Position numbers and translations under genes: made by a program. 64,000 nucleotides of DNA from Thermohalobaculum sp039180675 (lineage in GTDB: Bacteria; Pseudomonadota; Alphaproteobacteria; Rhodobacterales; Rhodobacteraceae). The stretch's first letter is position 1. Each line of letters begins with the position of its first letter. A model generated the notes under the pieces. It saw nothing but the letters and a program-made list of their open reading frames with translations, had not been told where the DNA came from and did not search any database. Shown here piece by piece: positions 9,477-17,126 of this stretch. Where the stretch lies: positions 43,665 through 107,664 of the forward strand of contig JBCDDC010000017.1 in the NCBI GenBank assembly GCA_039180675.1, in the 5' to 3' direction.

Positions 9477-10031
9477 ATGCCCCGCGTCCGCACCGTCCCC
9501 GCAAGCGAAGTCACGGGTGCTGCCCGCGATGTCTATGACCGCGCGGGCACCTACGGGTCGTTCTCATCGCTCGTCGGCGTCATGGCCAACCGCCCGCCGG
9601 TGCTGGAGCACACCTTCGGGCTGCTCCTGGATCTGAAGGCCGAGGGCGTGCTGCCCCAGCGCTATCTGGAACTGGGCCTCGTCACGGTCTCCAAGCTCAA
9701 CGAATGCACCTTCTGCGTCTCCAACCACACGCCCCGGCTGAACGCGGCGGGGATCAGCCAGACGGCAGCGGAGAACATCCTCGATTACGAGGCCATCGAG
9801 GAATTCGACGCGGTCGACCGGCTGGTGATCGAGTACGCAATCGCGGTCACGCAGGATTTCCACCGGGTCCGGGATTCGATGTTCGACCGCCTGCGGGCTC
9901 ATTTCGACGACGCCCAGATCGTGGAGCTGACCTGGCGCATCGCGCTCTGCGGCGCATTCAACAGGTTCAACGATGTCCTGCAGACGGAGATCGACGAGGA
10001 CGTGACGGTCCTTGCCCAAACGGCCTCCTGA
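9477..10031 (+). CDS. carboxymuconolactone decarboxylase / AhpD-like protein
   Basis: A 184-residue all-helical protein. The CTFCVSNHTPRLNAAG segment near residue 77 is the CxxC-x3-H redox motif of AhpD-like peroxidase proteins within the carboxymuconolactone decarboxylase superfamily. The ATG at 9477 is preceded by an ideal AAGGAG at 9465-9470. Members reduce alkyl peroxides or act in aromatic catabolism, and I cannot choose between these from sequence. It is divergent from the metallo-hydrolase with about 78 bases between them, which probably hold both promoters. Confidence 0.87.
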   Translation: MPRVRTVPASEVTGAARDVYDRAGTYGSFSSLVGVMANRPPVLEHTFGLLLDLKAEGVLPQRYLELGLVTVSKLNECTFCVSNHTPRLNAAGISQTAAENILDYEAIEEFDAVDRLVIEYAIAVTQDFHRVRDSMFDRLRAHFDDAQIVELTWRIALCGAFNRFNDVLQTEIDEDVTVLAQTAS

Positions 10032-10072
10032 AGGGCCACTGCGGAAAGACGGTTGTGAGCGTCTGAGCTTGC

Positions 10073-10972
10073 CTAAATCGCGCCGCTCGCGCGCAGGATC
10101 GATGCGCTGAGCCAGATGATCATGCCACCTGCCACAAGCTGCAGACAGGGCGCCGCGATGGCGGCGATCCCCGAGCCCGTGGCCTGAAGCTGCGCCGCCG
10201 CGCGCAGGGTGACGCTGGAGACGGCAACGAGGCTCACCAGAGCGCCGGTCCCGAACCCCATCGCGGCAACCGCCGCGGCCCCGGCCAGCAGCAGATCGAG
10301 CTGCCAGGCGATGACCAACAGGATCACCGCGCCCGTGCAGGGCCTGATCGCGACGCTGAGGACGAGGGCCGCCGCCTCCCGGAATGAGCGGAGATGCGCG
10401 ACATCTGCGGGGTTAATACTGTGCCCCGGACAGCCGCAGCCCGCATGGCTGTGCTGATGCTCCGGCGCTGGCTGCGCAAAGGCGTGACGGGACAGGCTGC
10501 TCGCCCCGCGCCAGACGAGGACCGCACCGATTGCGCCGATCGCCAGATAGCTGATCGGCGCCAGCACGTCTTCGGTGAGCGATGTCAGCCGCTGGGCCGA
10601 GACCTCCAGAAGCCAAAGCCCGCCATAGACGAGGACGATCGCCCAGAGTGCCTGAGCAAGGCTCGCCGCCATGCCGATCGCCACGAGACGATGGGACGAG
10701 ACATGCGAGCCCAGTCCCACGCCACCGATCAGATACTTGCCATGCCCGGGGCCGACGGCATGGACGAACCCGTAGGCCGCAGCGGCGGTCATCAGGGCGA
10801 TCAGGGCACCAGGCTCCGCCGCCCGCACCGCGTGGACAGCGCGCGCGATATCGTTCTGGAAGGCGCGCTGCTGTTCGATCGCCCAGGCGGCCAGCGCCGG
10901 GAACCAGGCTTGCGCGAGGACCACGAAGCCTATGATCAGCAGGACGATGGCGATGGGCAGGCCTATTCGCAT
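10073..10972 (-). CDS. NicO/RcnA-type metal permease, last gene of the zinc operon
   Basis: A 299-residue membrane protein with about seven hydrophobic segments. FVHAVGPGHGKYLIGG near residue 68 and SVAIRPCTGAVILLV near residue 208 are the conserved transport motifs of the NicO (nickel/cobalt) family. A short His/Cys-rich loop (EHQHSHAGCGCPGH, near 173) may bind metal. NicO proteins act on nickel or cobalt, but this copy is tenth in a Zur-headed zinc operon beside a DUF1007 protein, so zinc handling is more likely here (inference). Its start overlaps the DUF1007 stop by ten bases. Confidence 0.87.
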   Translation of the reverse strand: MRIGLPIAIVLLIIGFVVLAQAWFPALAAWAIEQQRAFQNDIARAVHAVRAAEPGALIALMTAAAAYGFVHAVGPGHGKYLIGGVGLGSHVSSHRLVAIGMAASLAQALWAIVLVYGGLWLLEVSAQRLTSLTEDVLAPISYLAIGAIGAVLVWRGASSLSRHAFAQPAPEHQHSHAGCGCPGHSINPADVAHLRSFREAAALVLSVAIRPCTGAVILLVIAWQLDLLLAGAAAVAAMGFGTGALVSLVAVSSVTLRAAAQLQATGSGIAAIAAPCLQLVAGGMIIWLSASILRASGAI

Positions 10973-11640
10973 TTGAGAACAATCCTGTCTGCGAAGAGAG
11001 CACCCACATCCGGCGCATCCGGCGTCTCCTCCCGACCCAGGGCGAACAGCGTGACCTGGAGCGCCTCAAGCTCAGCGTTGGGATCGAACGGGATCACCTC
11101 GGCCGAGCAGGACTGCCCCGTGTTCGCGCCATGGACCTCGGGCTCCTCGGTCACCGAGAACGCGTAGAAATAGGTCTCCTCATAGAAGCCGACCTCCGCC
11201 GTCTGATCGGTCATCGAGATCGGCGCCTCCAGATCCCGCTGGAAGCGCATGACCAGACTTCCATCGACAAGCTCGACATCCATCGATGTCGGGCGCAACA
11301 TCGCGATCTTCTCATCCGCGATGCTGAGATGCGCGGAGCCGTTGAAGGCCTCCGGCCAGTCCGTCATGTGCTCGCTGACGCGCTGGCGATCCTCTGGCGC
11401 CAGTTTGCCGCCCGCATCCGGCACGATCTCGAGGCTGCTGAGCGCGTAGAGCGTCTCGAACAGATCGTACCGCCAGATGACCTTTAGCGCCGTGAGCGCC
11501 TGCTGATCATCCAGGACGAAACTGACCCCGCCCTTGACGAAGACATGAGGGTGCGCGTCCGCCATCCGGACACCGCCAACCGAGGCCAGCGCGGCCGCAA
11601 GGAACGCGCCGGAGAAAATGCGTGCAAAACGCCCCATCAT
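10963..11640 (-). CDS. DUF1007 family periplasmic protein
   Basis: A 225-residue exported protein. It has an N-terminal hydrophobic signal segment (about residues 7-28) ending near ADAHPHVFVKGG, the typical start of DUF1007 proteins. Family features continue with VIWRYDLFETLY near residue 55 and EVGFYEETYFYAFSV near residue 149. DUF1007 genes are commonly paired with NicO-type permeases, as here. The His-Pro-His motif just after the signal peptide could be a metal site at the new N terminus. The ATG overlaps the CobW-like gene's stop (ATGA). Confidence 0.85.
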   Translation of the reverse strand: MMGRFARIFSGAFLAAALASVGGVRMADAHPHVFVKGGVSFVLDDQQALTALKVIWRYDLFETLYALSSLEIVPDAGGKLAPEDRQRVSEHMTDWPEAFNGSAHLSIADEKIAMLRPTSMDVELVDGSLVMRFQRDLEAPISMTDQTAEVGFYEETYFYAFSVTEEPEVHGANTGQSCSAEVIPFDPNAELEALQVTLFALGREETPDAPDVGALFADRIVLKCE

Positions 11641-12737
11641 GATCCCGCCGCGGCCAGCGAGGGCGCATCCGCCTTGAACGGGCGGAGGTTCGGCAAGAAG
11701 CTGGTCATCATATTCGCGGCTCCCTTTCGGCCAGGGCCACTCACGATCATCACGATCCTCGTCTGCGAGACACCATCCGGCCAGCCATCCAGGATCCGGA
11801 TCGGGCTCGCGATGTGTCCGACAACGTGGAGAACACGGGGGTCATATGGGTGTCCCTCGATCTCCACCAACCCCTTCATCCGTAACAGATCCGGGCCGAA
11901 TGTCGACTGCAGCGCACGCACCGCACCGTCGAGTGCGGCGGGATCAACAGGCTCAATCGCTGAGAAACAGAAGGCAGAGGCGGTCTCTCCGTGATTGTTG
12001 ACGTCATCGTGATGGTGATGGTCATGATGATGATGCCCGTGATGGTGACCAGAATGGTCGTCCGACCGGTCCTCAAAGCGCAGCCACTCGGCCGCGTCCG
12101 GGGGCTTGCCCGCAGGGTCGAACGCGGCCAGCGAGAACATGGTCTTGGCATCGGCCTCGTCAGCGTCGATCAGTTCCGCATTCGGATTTTGCCGCCGAAG
12201 CGCGTCGCGCAGGTCGCTCAGCTCCCGCGCCGAGGCGGGATCGCGGGCCAAATCGCTTTTCGTCACCAGGATCAGATCGGCGACGGCAACCTGCCTCTGC
12301 GCTTCCGGGAATCGGGCGATCGCATCCGCACCGTTGACCGTGTCGACCAGCGTGACAATGCCGTTGAGCGTGAACCGGCTCAGCATGAAATCATTGGTCA
12401 TGAAGGTCTGGATCAGGGGCACGGGGTCCGCCAGCCCGGTCGTCTCGATCACCACACGATCAAAGTTCGGGCCCTTGCCACTCTCGGCTTCTTCGAGAAG
12501 GCGCAGGAGCGTCAGGCGCACATCGCCCGAGACGGTGCAGCAGAGACACCCGACCGACATCGCGAAGGCCCGCTCATCGGCCTGGGCGATCAGCCCGCCA
12601 TCGACCCCAGCCTCACCGAACTCGTTGACGATCACAGCCGTCTCGCCGAAGCCCGGCTCCGAGATCAGCCGGTTGAGCAGCGTCGTCTTCCCGGCGCCGA
12701 GGAACCCGGTCAGGATGGTGACTGGAATACGCCTCAC
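11637..12737 (-). CDS. CobW/COG0523 family GTPase, probable zinc metallochaperone
   Basis: A 366-residue G3E-family GTPase. The Walker A motif is GFLGAGKTT (11-19), the metal-binding motif is GCLCC (Cys64, Cys66, Cys67), and LVTKSDLA supplies guanine specificity. A His-rich linker (HSGHHHGHHHHDHHHHDD, near 230) precedes the C-terminal CobW domain. Zur-regulated members deliver zinc to client enzymes during zinc starvation. Placement inside the zur-znu operon favours that role over cobalamin synthesis. It starts with GTG overlapping the preceding stop (GTGA). Confidence 0.9.
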   Translation of the reverse strand: MRRIPVTILTGFLGAGKTTLLNRLISEPGFGETAVIVNEFGEAGVDGGLIAQADERAFAMSVGCLCCTVSGDVRLTLLRLLEEAESGKGPNFDRVVIETTGLADPVPLIQTFMTNDFMLSRFTLNGIVTLVDTVNGADAIARFPEAQRQVAVADLILVTKSDLARDPASARELSDLRDALRRQNPNAELIDADEADAKTMFSLAAFDPAGKPPDAAEWLRFEDRSDDHSGHHHGHHHHDHHHHDDVNNHGETASAFCFSAIEPVDPAALDGAVRALQSTFGPDLLRMKGLVEIEGHPYDPRVLHVVGHIASPIRILDGWPDGVSQTRIVMIVSGPGRKGAANMMTSFLPNLRPFKADAPSLAAAGS

Positions 12738-13024
12738 GGCTCGGTCACCTTTGCGGCGAACGGATGATGCTCCCCCCAGATCCGCGCGGCGTCCCTGGCA
12801 ATCAGGCGCATCTCGATGCGGTCAAGCTCCTCCAGCGCGTGCTGGATATCCGGGGCGGTCGCCCGAGCGCGGGCAAAGGCGTTCAAGACCGATCGCGGGC
12901 GCCAGGGCAGGATCGCGGAGGCCAGCCAGCCGCGCAGTTCGGGTGGCAGCCGGTCGAATTCCCGCATCGGGTCTTCCTTGCGGCGCCGGGATTTGAGGCT
13001 TGTCCTCGCCTGTCCACCGCGCAT
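12734..13024 (-). CDS. small conserved protein, DUF6525-like
   Basis: A 96-residue soluble protein without Cys clusters or membrane segments. Its N-terminal half is basic (SLKSRRRKEDP) and is followed by MREFDRLPPELRGWLASA and LPWRPRSVLNAF, which I associate from memory with the DUF6525 family of Rhodobacterales zinc operons. Function is unknown. It overlaps the DUF1826 gene by one base (TGATG) and the CobW-like gene by four, so it is translated as part of the operon and is very unlikely to be spurious. Confidence 0.75.
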   Translation of the reverse strand: MRGGQARTSLKSRRRKEDPMREFDRLPPELRGWLASAILPWRPRSVLNAFARARATAPDIQHALEELDRIEMRLIARDAARIWGEHHPFAAKVTEP

Positions 13025-13659
13025 CAGAACTCATCCTCCAGATCGAAGATCGGGTCGAGCACCAGGAGAAGCCGCGTCTCCCCGGTCCCCTCGATCGGGG
13101 GAGAGCGGTGGAGAAGCCCCGATTTGTGGGCATCGGGCCAGAGCGTGCCCTTAAGCAGGATCGGGGCGCCGGTCGGCACCGTGAAGACCCGCGTCGGGTC
13201 GCCCCCGTCGGTCGAGATGCCATACTGCGTGCCGGTGCCGCGATAGGTGCAGATCAGCCGCGCACGAACCGTGTCGATGTGGAATTTGCGGCAGAGGTTC
13301 GAGCGGATGACATCGAGACGCAGCCGGAGATACGGCGAGGGCACAATCTCGGAGAAGCGCTCCGAGAGCATCGCGATATCATCGACCAGCCGGGCTTGGG
13401 CAGGGCAGATCGGCGTGCCCGCGTCACCGCAGGCACGTTCCGCAGCCACCCTCACCTGCCCGGCCTCAAGGATCTGCCTGATCGAGGGCAGATGATCGCC
13501 AGGAAGACCGTCGATCCAGGCCTGATCCTCCGGCGGACGGCTGCGCCGCCAGATCGTGGCGGCACACCCGGAATGCGTGATCGCCGCAAGCCCGTCCGGC
13601 CTGTCGCAGACACCGACGCCGATCGCAGCGTCGCTCACAATCTCCCGGACAAGGCTCAT
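13024..13659 (-). CDS. DUF1826 domain protein
   Basis: A 211-residue soluble protein. The central motif CRKFHIDTVRARLICTYRG near residue 128, with its HxD pair, and TQYG after it are the hallmark of DUF1826 proteins. These recur in Zur-regulated operons of alphaproteobacteria, but their activity is not established. The HxD and later His residues (DAHKSG, LHRSPPIEG) suggest a cupin-like metal site, which is inference. It starts 13 bases after znuA and runs into the small DUF6525-like gene. Confidence 0.88.
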   Translation of the reverse strand: MSLVREIVSDAAIGVGVCDRPDGLAAITHSGCAATIWRRSRPPEDQAWIDGLPGDHLPSIRQILEAGQVRVAAERACGDAGTPICPAQARLVDDIAMLSERFSEIVPSPYLRLRLDVIRSNLCRKFHIDTVRARLICTYRGTGTQYGISTDGGDPTRVFTVPTGAPILLKGTLWPDAHKSGLLHRSPPIEGTGETRLLLVLDPIFDLEDEF

Positions 13660-13672
13660 GCTGCCGCCTCCA

Positions 13673-14776
13673 TCAGACTGCGAGCGCCCTCGCGATGGTC
13701 CTCGCGTTGTGGCGCATCATGTCTAGATAGGTGGCGGCCGGACCATCCGGTCCGGACAGCGCGTCCGAATAAAGCGTGCCGCCGATGGTGGCTCCGGTCT
13801 CGTTCGCGATCTGCTGAAGAAGCCGGTTGTCGGTGATCGTCTCGACGAAGACCGCCGAGATCCCCTCTTCGCGGATCTGCTCGATCAACTCCGCCACATC
13901 GGCCGCGGAGGCTTCGCTTTCGGTGCTGAGGCCGATCGGCGCCTTGAAGTCCACGCCATAGCTTTCGGTGAAGTAGCCAAAGGCGTCGTGGGAGGTAACA
14001 ACCGTCCGCTTCCCGTCCGGCAGCGCCGCCATCATGCTGCTGATCTCCGCATCGAGTGCCTCGATCTCGGCCACATAGGCCGCGCGGTTCGCCTGGAAGA
14101 CAGCCGCATGCGCGGGATCTGCCGCTGCGAGGGCGGCGGTGATGTTGTCGACATAGGTGACCGCGTTCTTGAGACTTTGCCAGGCGTGCGGGTCGAACGC
14201 GCCATGGTCGTGGCCGTGCCCATGCCCATGCTCGGCATGCTCCTCGTCATGCTCGCCTTCAGCATGCTCGTCATGGTCGTCGTGACCATGTTCGCCTTCC
14301 GCATGCTCCTCATCGTGGTGGTCGTGACCGTGCTCGCCCTCGGCATGCTCCTCATCGTGGTGGTCGTCATGCTTGCCTTCCGCATGCTCGCCATGGCCCT
14401 CGTCGCCATGATCATCGGCAAAGGCGATCGGCTTGATCCCGCTGGTCGCAACAACCAGCGTTCCGTCGAAATCCGCGGCTTCCGCCAGCCGGTCGAGCCA
14501 GCCTTCGAACTCCAGTCCGTTGACGATCAGCACCTCGGCATCGCTGACCGCGCGGGCATCAGCCGGTGTCGGCTGATAGACGTGGGCATCGCCGTCGGGG
14601 CCCACCAGGGTCGTCAACGCCACATGCTCACCGCCGATGCGCTTCACGATGTCGCCGAGGATCGAGAAGGTGGCGACCACACGCGTGGTCTCCCCCGCCT
14701 GTGCCGTCACTGGGGCGGCGAGCGACAGCGCAAAGGCAGCGGCCGCGGATTTGAGAAGAGTTCTGCGAATAGTCAT
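13673..14776 (-). CDS. znuA: zinc ABC transporter substrate-binding protein ZnuA
   Basis: A 367-residue periplasmic zinc-binding protein. The signal peptide is MTIRRTLLKSAAAAFALSLAAPVTAQA. The first metal ligand is probably in DAHVYQPTPAD, the second in FDPHAWQS after the loop, and the third in TSHDAFGYF. Between the first two lies a loop of about 70 residues (121-192) dominated by His, Asp and Glu, much longer than usual. Such loops are thought to capture or sense zinc. The start at 14776 follows GAGGT and lies four bases after znuB. The His-rich loop argues against the AztC-type binding protein, which lacks it. Confidence 0.93.
   Translation of the reverse strand: MTIRRTLLKSAAAAFALSLAAPVTAQAGETTRVVATFSILGDIVKRIGGEHVALTTLVGPDGDAHVYQPTPADARAVSDAEVLIVNGLEFEGWLDRLAEAADFDGTLVVATSGIKPIAFADDHGDEGHGEHAEGKHDDHHDEEHAEGEHGHDHHDEEHAEGEHGHDDHDEHAEGEHDEEHAEHGHGHGHDHGAFDPHAWQSLKNAVTYVDNITAALAAADPAHAAVFQANRAAYVAEIEALDAEISSMMAALPDGKRTVVTSHDAFGYFTESYGVDFKAPIGLSTESEASAADVAELIEQIREEGISAVFVETITDNRLLQQIANETGATIGGTLYSDALSGPDGPAATYLDMMRHNARTIARALAV
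14201..14416 (-). repeat. degenerate tandem repeat encoding the His/Asp/Glu loop of ZnuA
   Basis: Within znuA, a unit of roughly 36-45 bases encoding HDEEHAEGEHGHD or a close variant recurs about four times. The copies differ by small deletions and substitutions, so the loop has probably grown by slippage. The antisense strand gives a long hydrophobic open frame, a composition artefact rather than a gene. Confidence 0.8.
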
Positions 14777-14780
14777 GGAC

Positions 14781-15656
14781 TTACCTCGAGATACCAGGGA
14801 GAGGGTTTGGCAGGGCCCGCGCGACGATGCCGCCGACCGGCCCGAAAACCAGAGAGAATGCATAGCCGATGCCCGCAACCAGGATGATCGCCGGCCCGGA
14901 TGGCAGGCTGTAGTGGTAGGAGAGCAGAAGGCCGCTCAGGCTGGAGAGCATGGCAATGACAACCGACACGACAACAAGCCCGCCGACACCGACAGACCAG
15001 AAACGCGCCGCCGCGCCGGGCAAGATCATGATCCCGACCGCCATGAGAGTTCCGAGCGCATGGAATCCGCCCACCAGATTGAGCACGACCAGGGTCAGAA
15101 AAGTAAAGTGAGTTAACGCGCTCAACCCACTGACAGATCTGAGGAATTGTGGATCAGCGCATTCCAGGACTAGGGGCCGGAACAAGGCCGCGAGGATCAG
15201 GACCGATATGCTCCCGATGGAGCAGAGAAGGATCAGCGCCGCATCATCCAGCGCCAGCACCGTGCCGAAGAGGACATGCATCAGGTCCACATTGCTGCCG
15301 CGCGTTGAGACGATCAGCACGCCGAGCGCAAGCGAGATCAGGTAGAAGGCGGCAAGGCTCGCATCCTCCCGCAACGCCGTGGCACGGGCGACGAAGCCTG
15401 AGGCGAGCGCCACGGCCATCCCGGCGATAAGCCCGCCGATGGTCATCGCGCCCAGCGACAGCCCGGCCCACAGATAACCAACGGCAGCCCCCGGCAGGAT
15501 CGCATGCGCCATCGCATCGCCGGTCAGGCTCATCCGCCGCAGGATCAGGAACACCCCTACCGGCGTCGCGCCGATGGAGATCGCGATGCACCCCAGAAGC
15601 GCGCGGCGCATAAAGCCGAAATCGGCGAAGGGCTGGATCACCGCCTCGTAGATCAT
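14781..15656 (-). CDS. znuB: zinc ABC transporter permease, ZnuB-like
   Basis: A 291-residue ABC-3 family permease with about eight hydrophobic segments. Characteristic stretches are FMRRALLGCIAISIGATPVG near residue 15, LRRMSLTGDAMAHAILPG near residue 39 and GSNVDLMHVLFG near residue 120. It would form the inner-membrane channel with ZnuC and receive zinc from ZnuA. The ATG overlaps the znuC stop (ATGA); an upstream frame extension lacks similarity. The sequence also resembles AztB permeases, so the exact subfamily is less sure than the zinc role. Confidence 0.88.
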   Translation of the reverse strand: MIYEAVIQPFADFGFMRRALLGCIAISIGATPVGVFLILRRMSLTGDAMAHAILPGAAVGYLWAGLSLGAMTIGGLIAGMAVALASGFVARATALREDASLAAFYLISLALGVLIVSTRGSNVDLMHVLFGTVLALDDAALILLCSIGSISVLILAALFRPLVLECADPQFLRSVSGLSALTHFTFLTLVVLNLVGGFHALGTLMAVGIMILPGAAARFWSVGVGGLVVVSVVIAMLSSLSGLLLSYHYSLPSGPAIILVAGIGYAFSLVFGPVGGIVARALPNPLPGISR

Positions 15657-16396
15657 GCCGCACCCCGGCCGCAGGTATGGGGTACGGTCGCGCATGCCTC
15701 GCACATCTGACGGGCGCGGAAATTATTCTCCGCCGTCAGGACATCCTGCGTGCGGCCATGGGCGATCAGCTCGCGCGCGAGCATCAGCGTTTCGGGGAAA
15801 TACGCCCGCACCGTTTCGGCGTCATGCAGGACCGCGAGCACCGTGCGCCCCTCATCATGCCAGCGCCGGATCAGATCGATCAGATCGGCTGTGGTCCGTC
15901 CGTCAATCGCCGTGAAGGGTTCGTCCAGCAGCACGAGCCGCGCATCCTGAAGCAGCAGCCGTGCAAACAGCGCGCGCTGCATCTGACCGCCCGAGAGGGA
16001 GCCAATCGGGCGCGCCTCGAGCCCTGTCAGCCCCACCGCTGAGATAGCCTCCGCAATGCGCGCACGCTGGGCACGCCCGACCCGGCCAAACGGGCCGATA
16101 TCGCGCCAGAGGCCCATGGCGACCAGATCGACCAGCGACAGCGGGAAGGAGCGGTCGATATCCGACTGCTGAGGAAGATAGGCGATATCCTCCTGCGCCG
16201 GTCGGCCGAGGGCGACCTGCCCCTCAAGCGGTGCAAGCGTGCCGATCACCCCTTTCAGCAGGGTCGATTTCCCCGCGCCGTTCGGGCCGACGATCGCCGT
16301 CAGGCTCCCCTCGGCGATCTCCGTCTGCAAGCTCTGCACCGCGGGGAGCCGATCATAGCCGAGGGTGAGGTTCTGAAACGCGACGGCCGGGGTCAT
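15653..16396 (-). CDS. znuC: zinc ABC transporter ATP-binding protein, ZnuC-like
   Basis: A 247-residue ABC ATPase with Walker A GPNGAGKST near residue 37, Q-loop YLPQQSDID, signature LSGGQMQRALFARLL near residue 130, Walker B LVLLDEPF and H-loop VLHD. The C-terminal tail ends CEACATVPHTCGRGAA, a Cys-rich extension that could bind metal. The ATG at 16396 overlaps the stop of the 43-residue small membrane protein by four bases (ATGA). It energises zinc import by the ZnuB-like permease. An AztA identity is the alternative. Confidence 0.9.
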   Translation of the reverse strand: MTPAVAFQNLTLGYDRLPAVQSLQTEIAEGSLTAIVGPNGAGKSTLLKGVIGTLAPLEGQVALGRPAQEDIAYLPQQSDIDRSFPLSLVDLVAMGLWRDIGPFGRVGRAQRARIAEAISAVGLTGLEARPIGSLSGGQMQRALFARLLLQDARLVLLDEPFTAIDGRTTADLIDLIRRWHDEGRTVLAVLHDAETVRAYFPETLMLARELIAHGRTQDVLTAENNFRARQMCEACATVPHTCGRGAA

Positions 16397-16524
16397 AGCG
16401 CACCCGGCGTAGACGTCGCCCAGAAGAACGCGGTCCAGAGCAGCAGGACGATGAAAGCCGCACCCAAAAGGCGCGGCCCCGCCCCCATCAAAAGCAGGCG
16501 GAGAATTGGTGAGCGTTCCTTCAC
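16393..16524 (-). CDS. 43-residue single-pass membrane protein between zur and znuC
   Basis: A very short gene. It begins with GTG at 16524, overlapping the zur stop by four bases (GTGA). It ends with TGA overlapping the znuC ATG by four bases (ATGA), so it exactly bridges the two. The protein has a basic N terminus (KERSPILRLLL), one hydrophobic helix (about residues 18-36, ending LWTAFFWAT) and a short tail. I recognise no family. Coupling at both ends is strong evidence that it is translated; a role in the zinc importer or its assembly is inferred from position. Confidence 0.75.
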   Translation of the reverse strand: MKERSPILRLLLMGAGPRLLGAAFIVLLLWTAFFWATSTPGAL

Positions 16525-16925
16525 GCCGGCATCCTCCCCGCGCCGCAGGATGCGCAAACACCGTGAACCTCGATCACGTGGCGGGTGGGTTCGAAACCGG
16601 ATTTTCCGATGACGACGGACAGGTCTTCCACCAGATCGGGTGCGATGCTTTCCTCGACGGCACCGCAATCGTCACAGATAGACATGATAGAGGTGTGGTG
16701 CCGCCGATTTCTACCCTTGCACGCCATGAAGGCATTCAGCGATTCAACGCGTCGTACCAAACCTTTATCCATCAAAGCTGCCAGCGCTCGGTAGATGGTC
16801 GGGGGCGCGATCTTGGGGTTTGTGTCCTGCAGTTCTCCGAGCACGTCATAAGCTGAAACGGGCCTGCGATGACGGCGCAGGATCGCGAGCACGCTGTCCG
16901 TGGTCTTGCTTCTTTCCCGGCTCAC
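16521..16925 (-). CDS. zur: zinc uptake regulator, Fur family (Zur)
   Basis: A 134-residue Fur-family repressor. An N-terminal winged helix (RPVSAYDVLGEL, then PPTIYRALAALMDKGLVRRVE) is followed by a dimerisation domain with structural zinc pairs CDDC near residue 82 and CASC near the C terminus. It would bind DNA when loaded with zinc and repress zinc import. The start is GTG 16925, preceded by GGAGGG six bases upstream. The longer open frame reading back to 17036 crosses the promoter and is wrong. Zur rather than Fur is chosen from operon content and the operator just upstream. Confidence 0.92.
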   Translation of the reverse strand: MSRERSKTTDSVLAILRRHRRPVSAYDVLGELQDTNPKIAPPTIYRALAALMDKGLVRRVESLNAFMACKGRNRRHHTSIMSICDDCGAVEESIAPDLVEDLSVVIGKSGFEPTRHVIEVHGVCASCGAGRMPA

Positions 16926-16953
16926 TAGCAGCCCTCCGTGCCGATGCTGGCAG

Positions 16954-16982
16954 GGTATAATCAATGTTATATTGTAACGCAA
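16954..16982 (-). promoter_or_regulatory. zur-znu operon promoter with Zur-like operator
   Basis: On the minus strand, TTGCGT (16977-16982) and TATACC (16954-16959) are separated by 17 bases, a plausible sigma-70 promoter. The palindrome GTTATATTGTAAC (16966-16978) lies in the spacer and touches the -35 element. It resembles published Zur boxes with GTTA/TAAC half-sites. Bound Zur would block RNA polymerase, so the operon, including zur, is probably autoregulated. Binding is inferred, not shown. Confidence 0.68.
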
Positions 16983-17126
16983 TTGGCATTGTGAAGGGGG
17001 AGATGGGCACCCTCTCAGGCCCGTCACGCCCATCATGCCGGGTCCGAACGCGCTCGTCAGATGGAACGTCAGGGCTTGCCTGCAAATGCGACTTACCGGC
17101 GCGCCACTGGCATCGCGAAGGGCCGT

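Noticed and set aside
11991..12767. Plus-strand frame starting with a Met/Val-rich stretch opposite the CobW-like gene
   Set aside because: Composition artefact of the His-rich linker; the coding strand has a complete GTPase with Walker A and GCLCC.
14201..14416. Regularly repeated DNA in znuA considered as a CRISPR-like array
   Set aside because: There are no unique spacers, the unit is coding, and the copies are degenerate.
13988..14887. Long plus-strand frame with very hydrophobic Met/Val-rich protein opposite znuA
   Set aside because: It is the complement of the His/Asp/Glu-rich loop codons (CAT, GAC and GAG read as ATG, GTC and CTC). No ribosome binding site; znuA is certain on the other strand.
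16926..17036. N-terminal extension of Zur to 17036
   Set aside because: It would include the promoter and Zur box; GTG 16925 has an excellent ribosome binding site.
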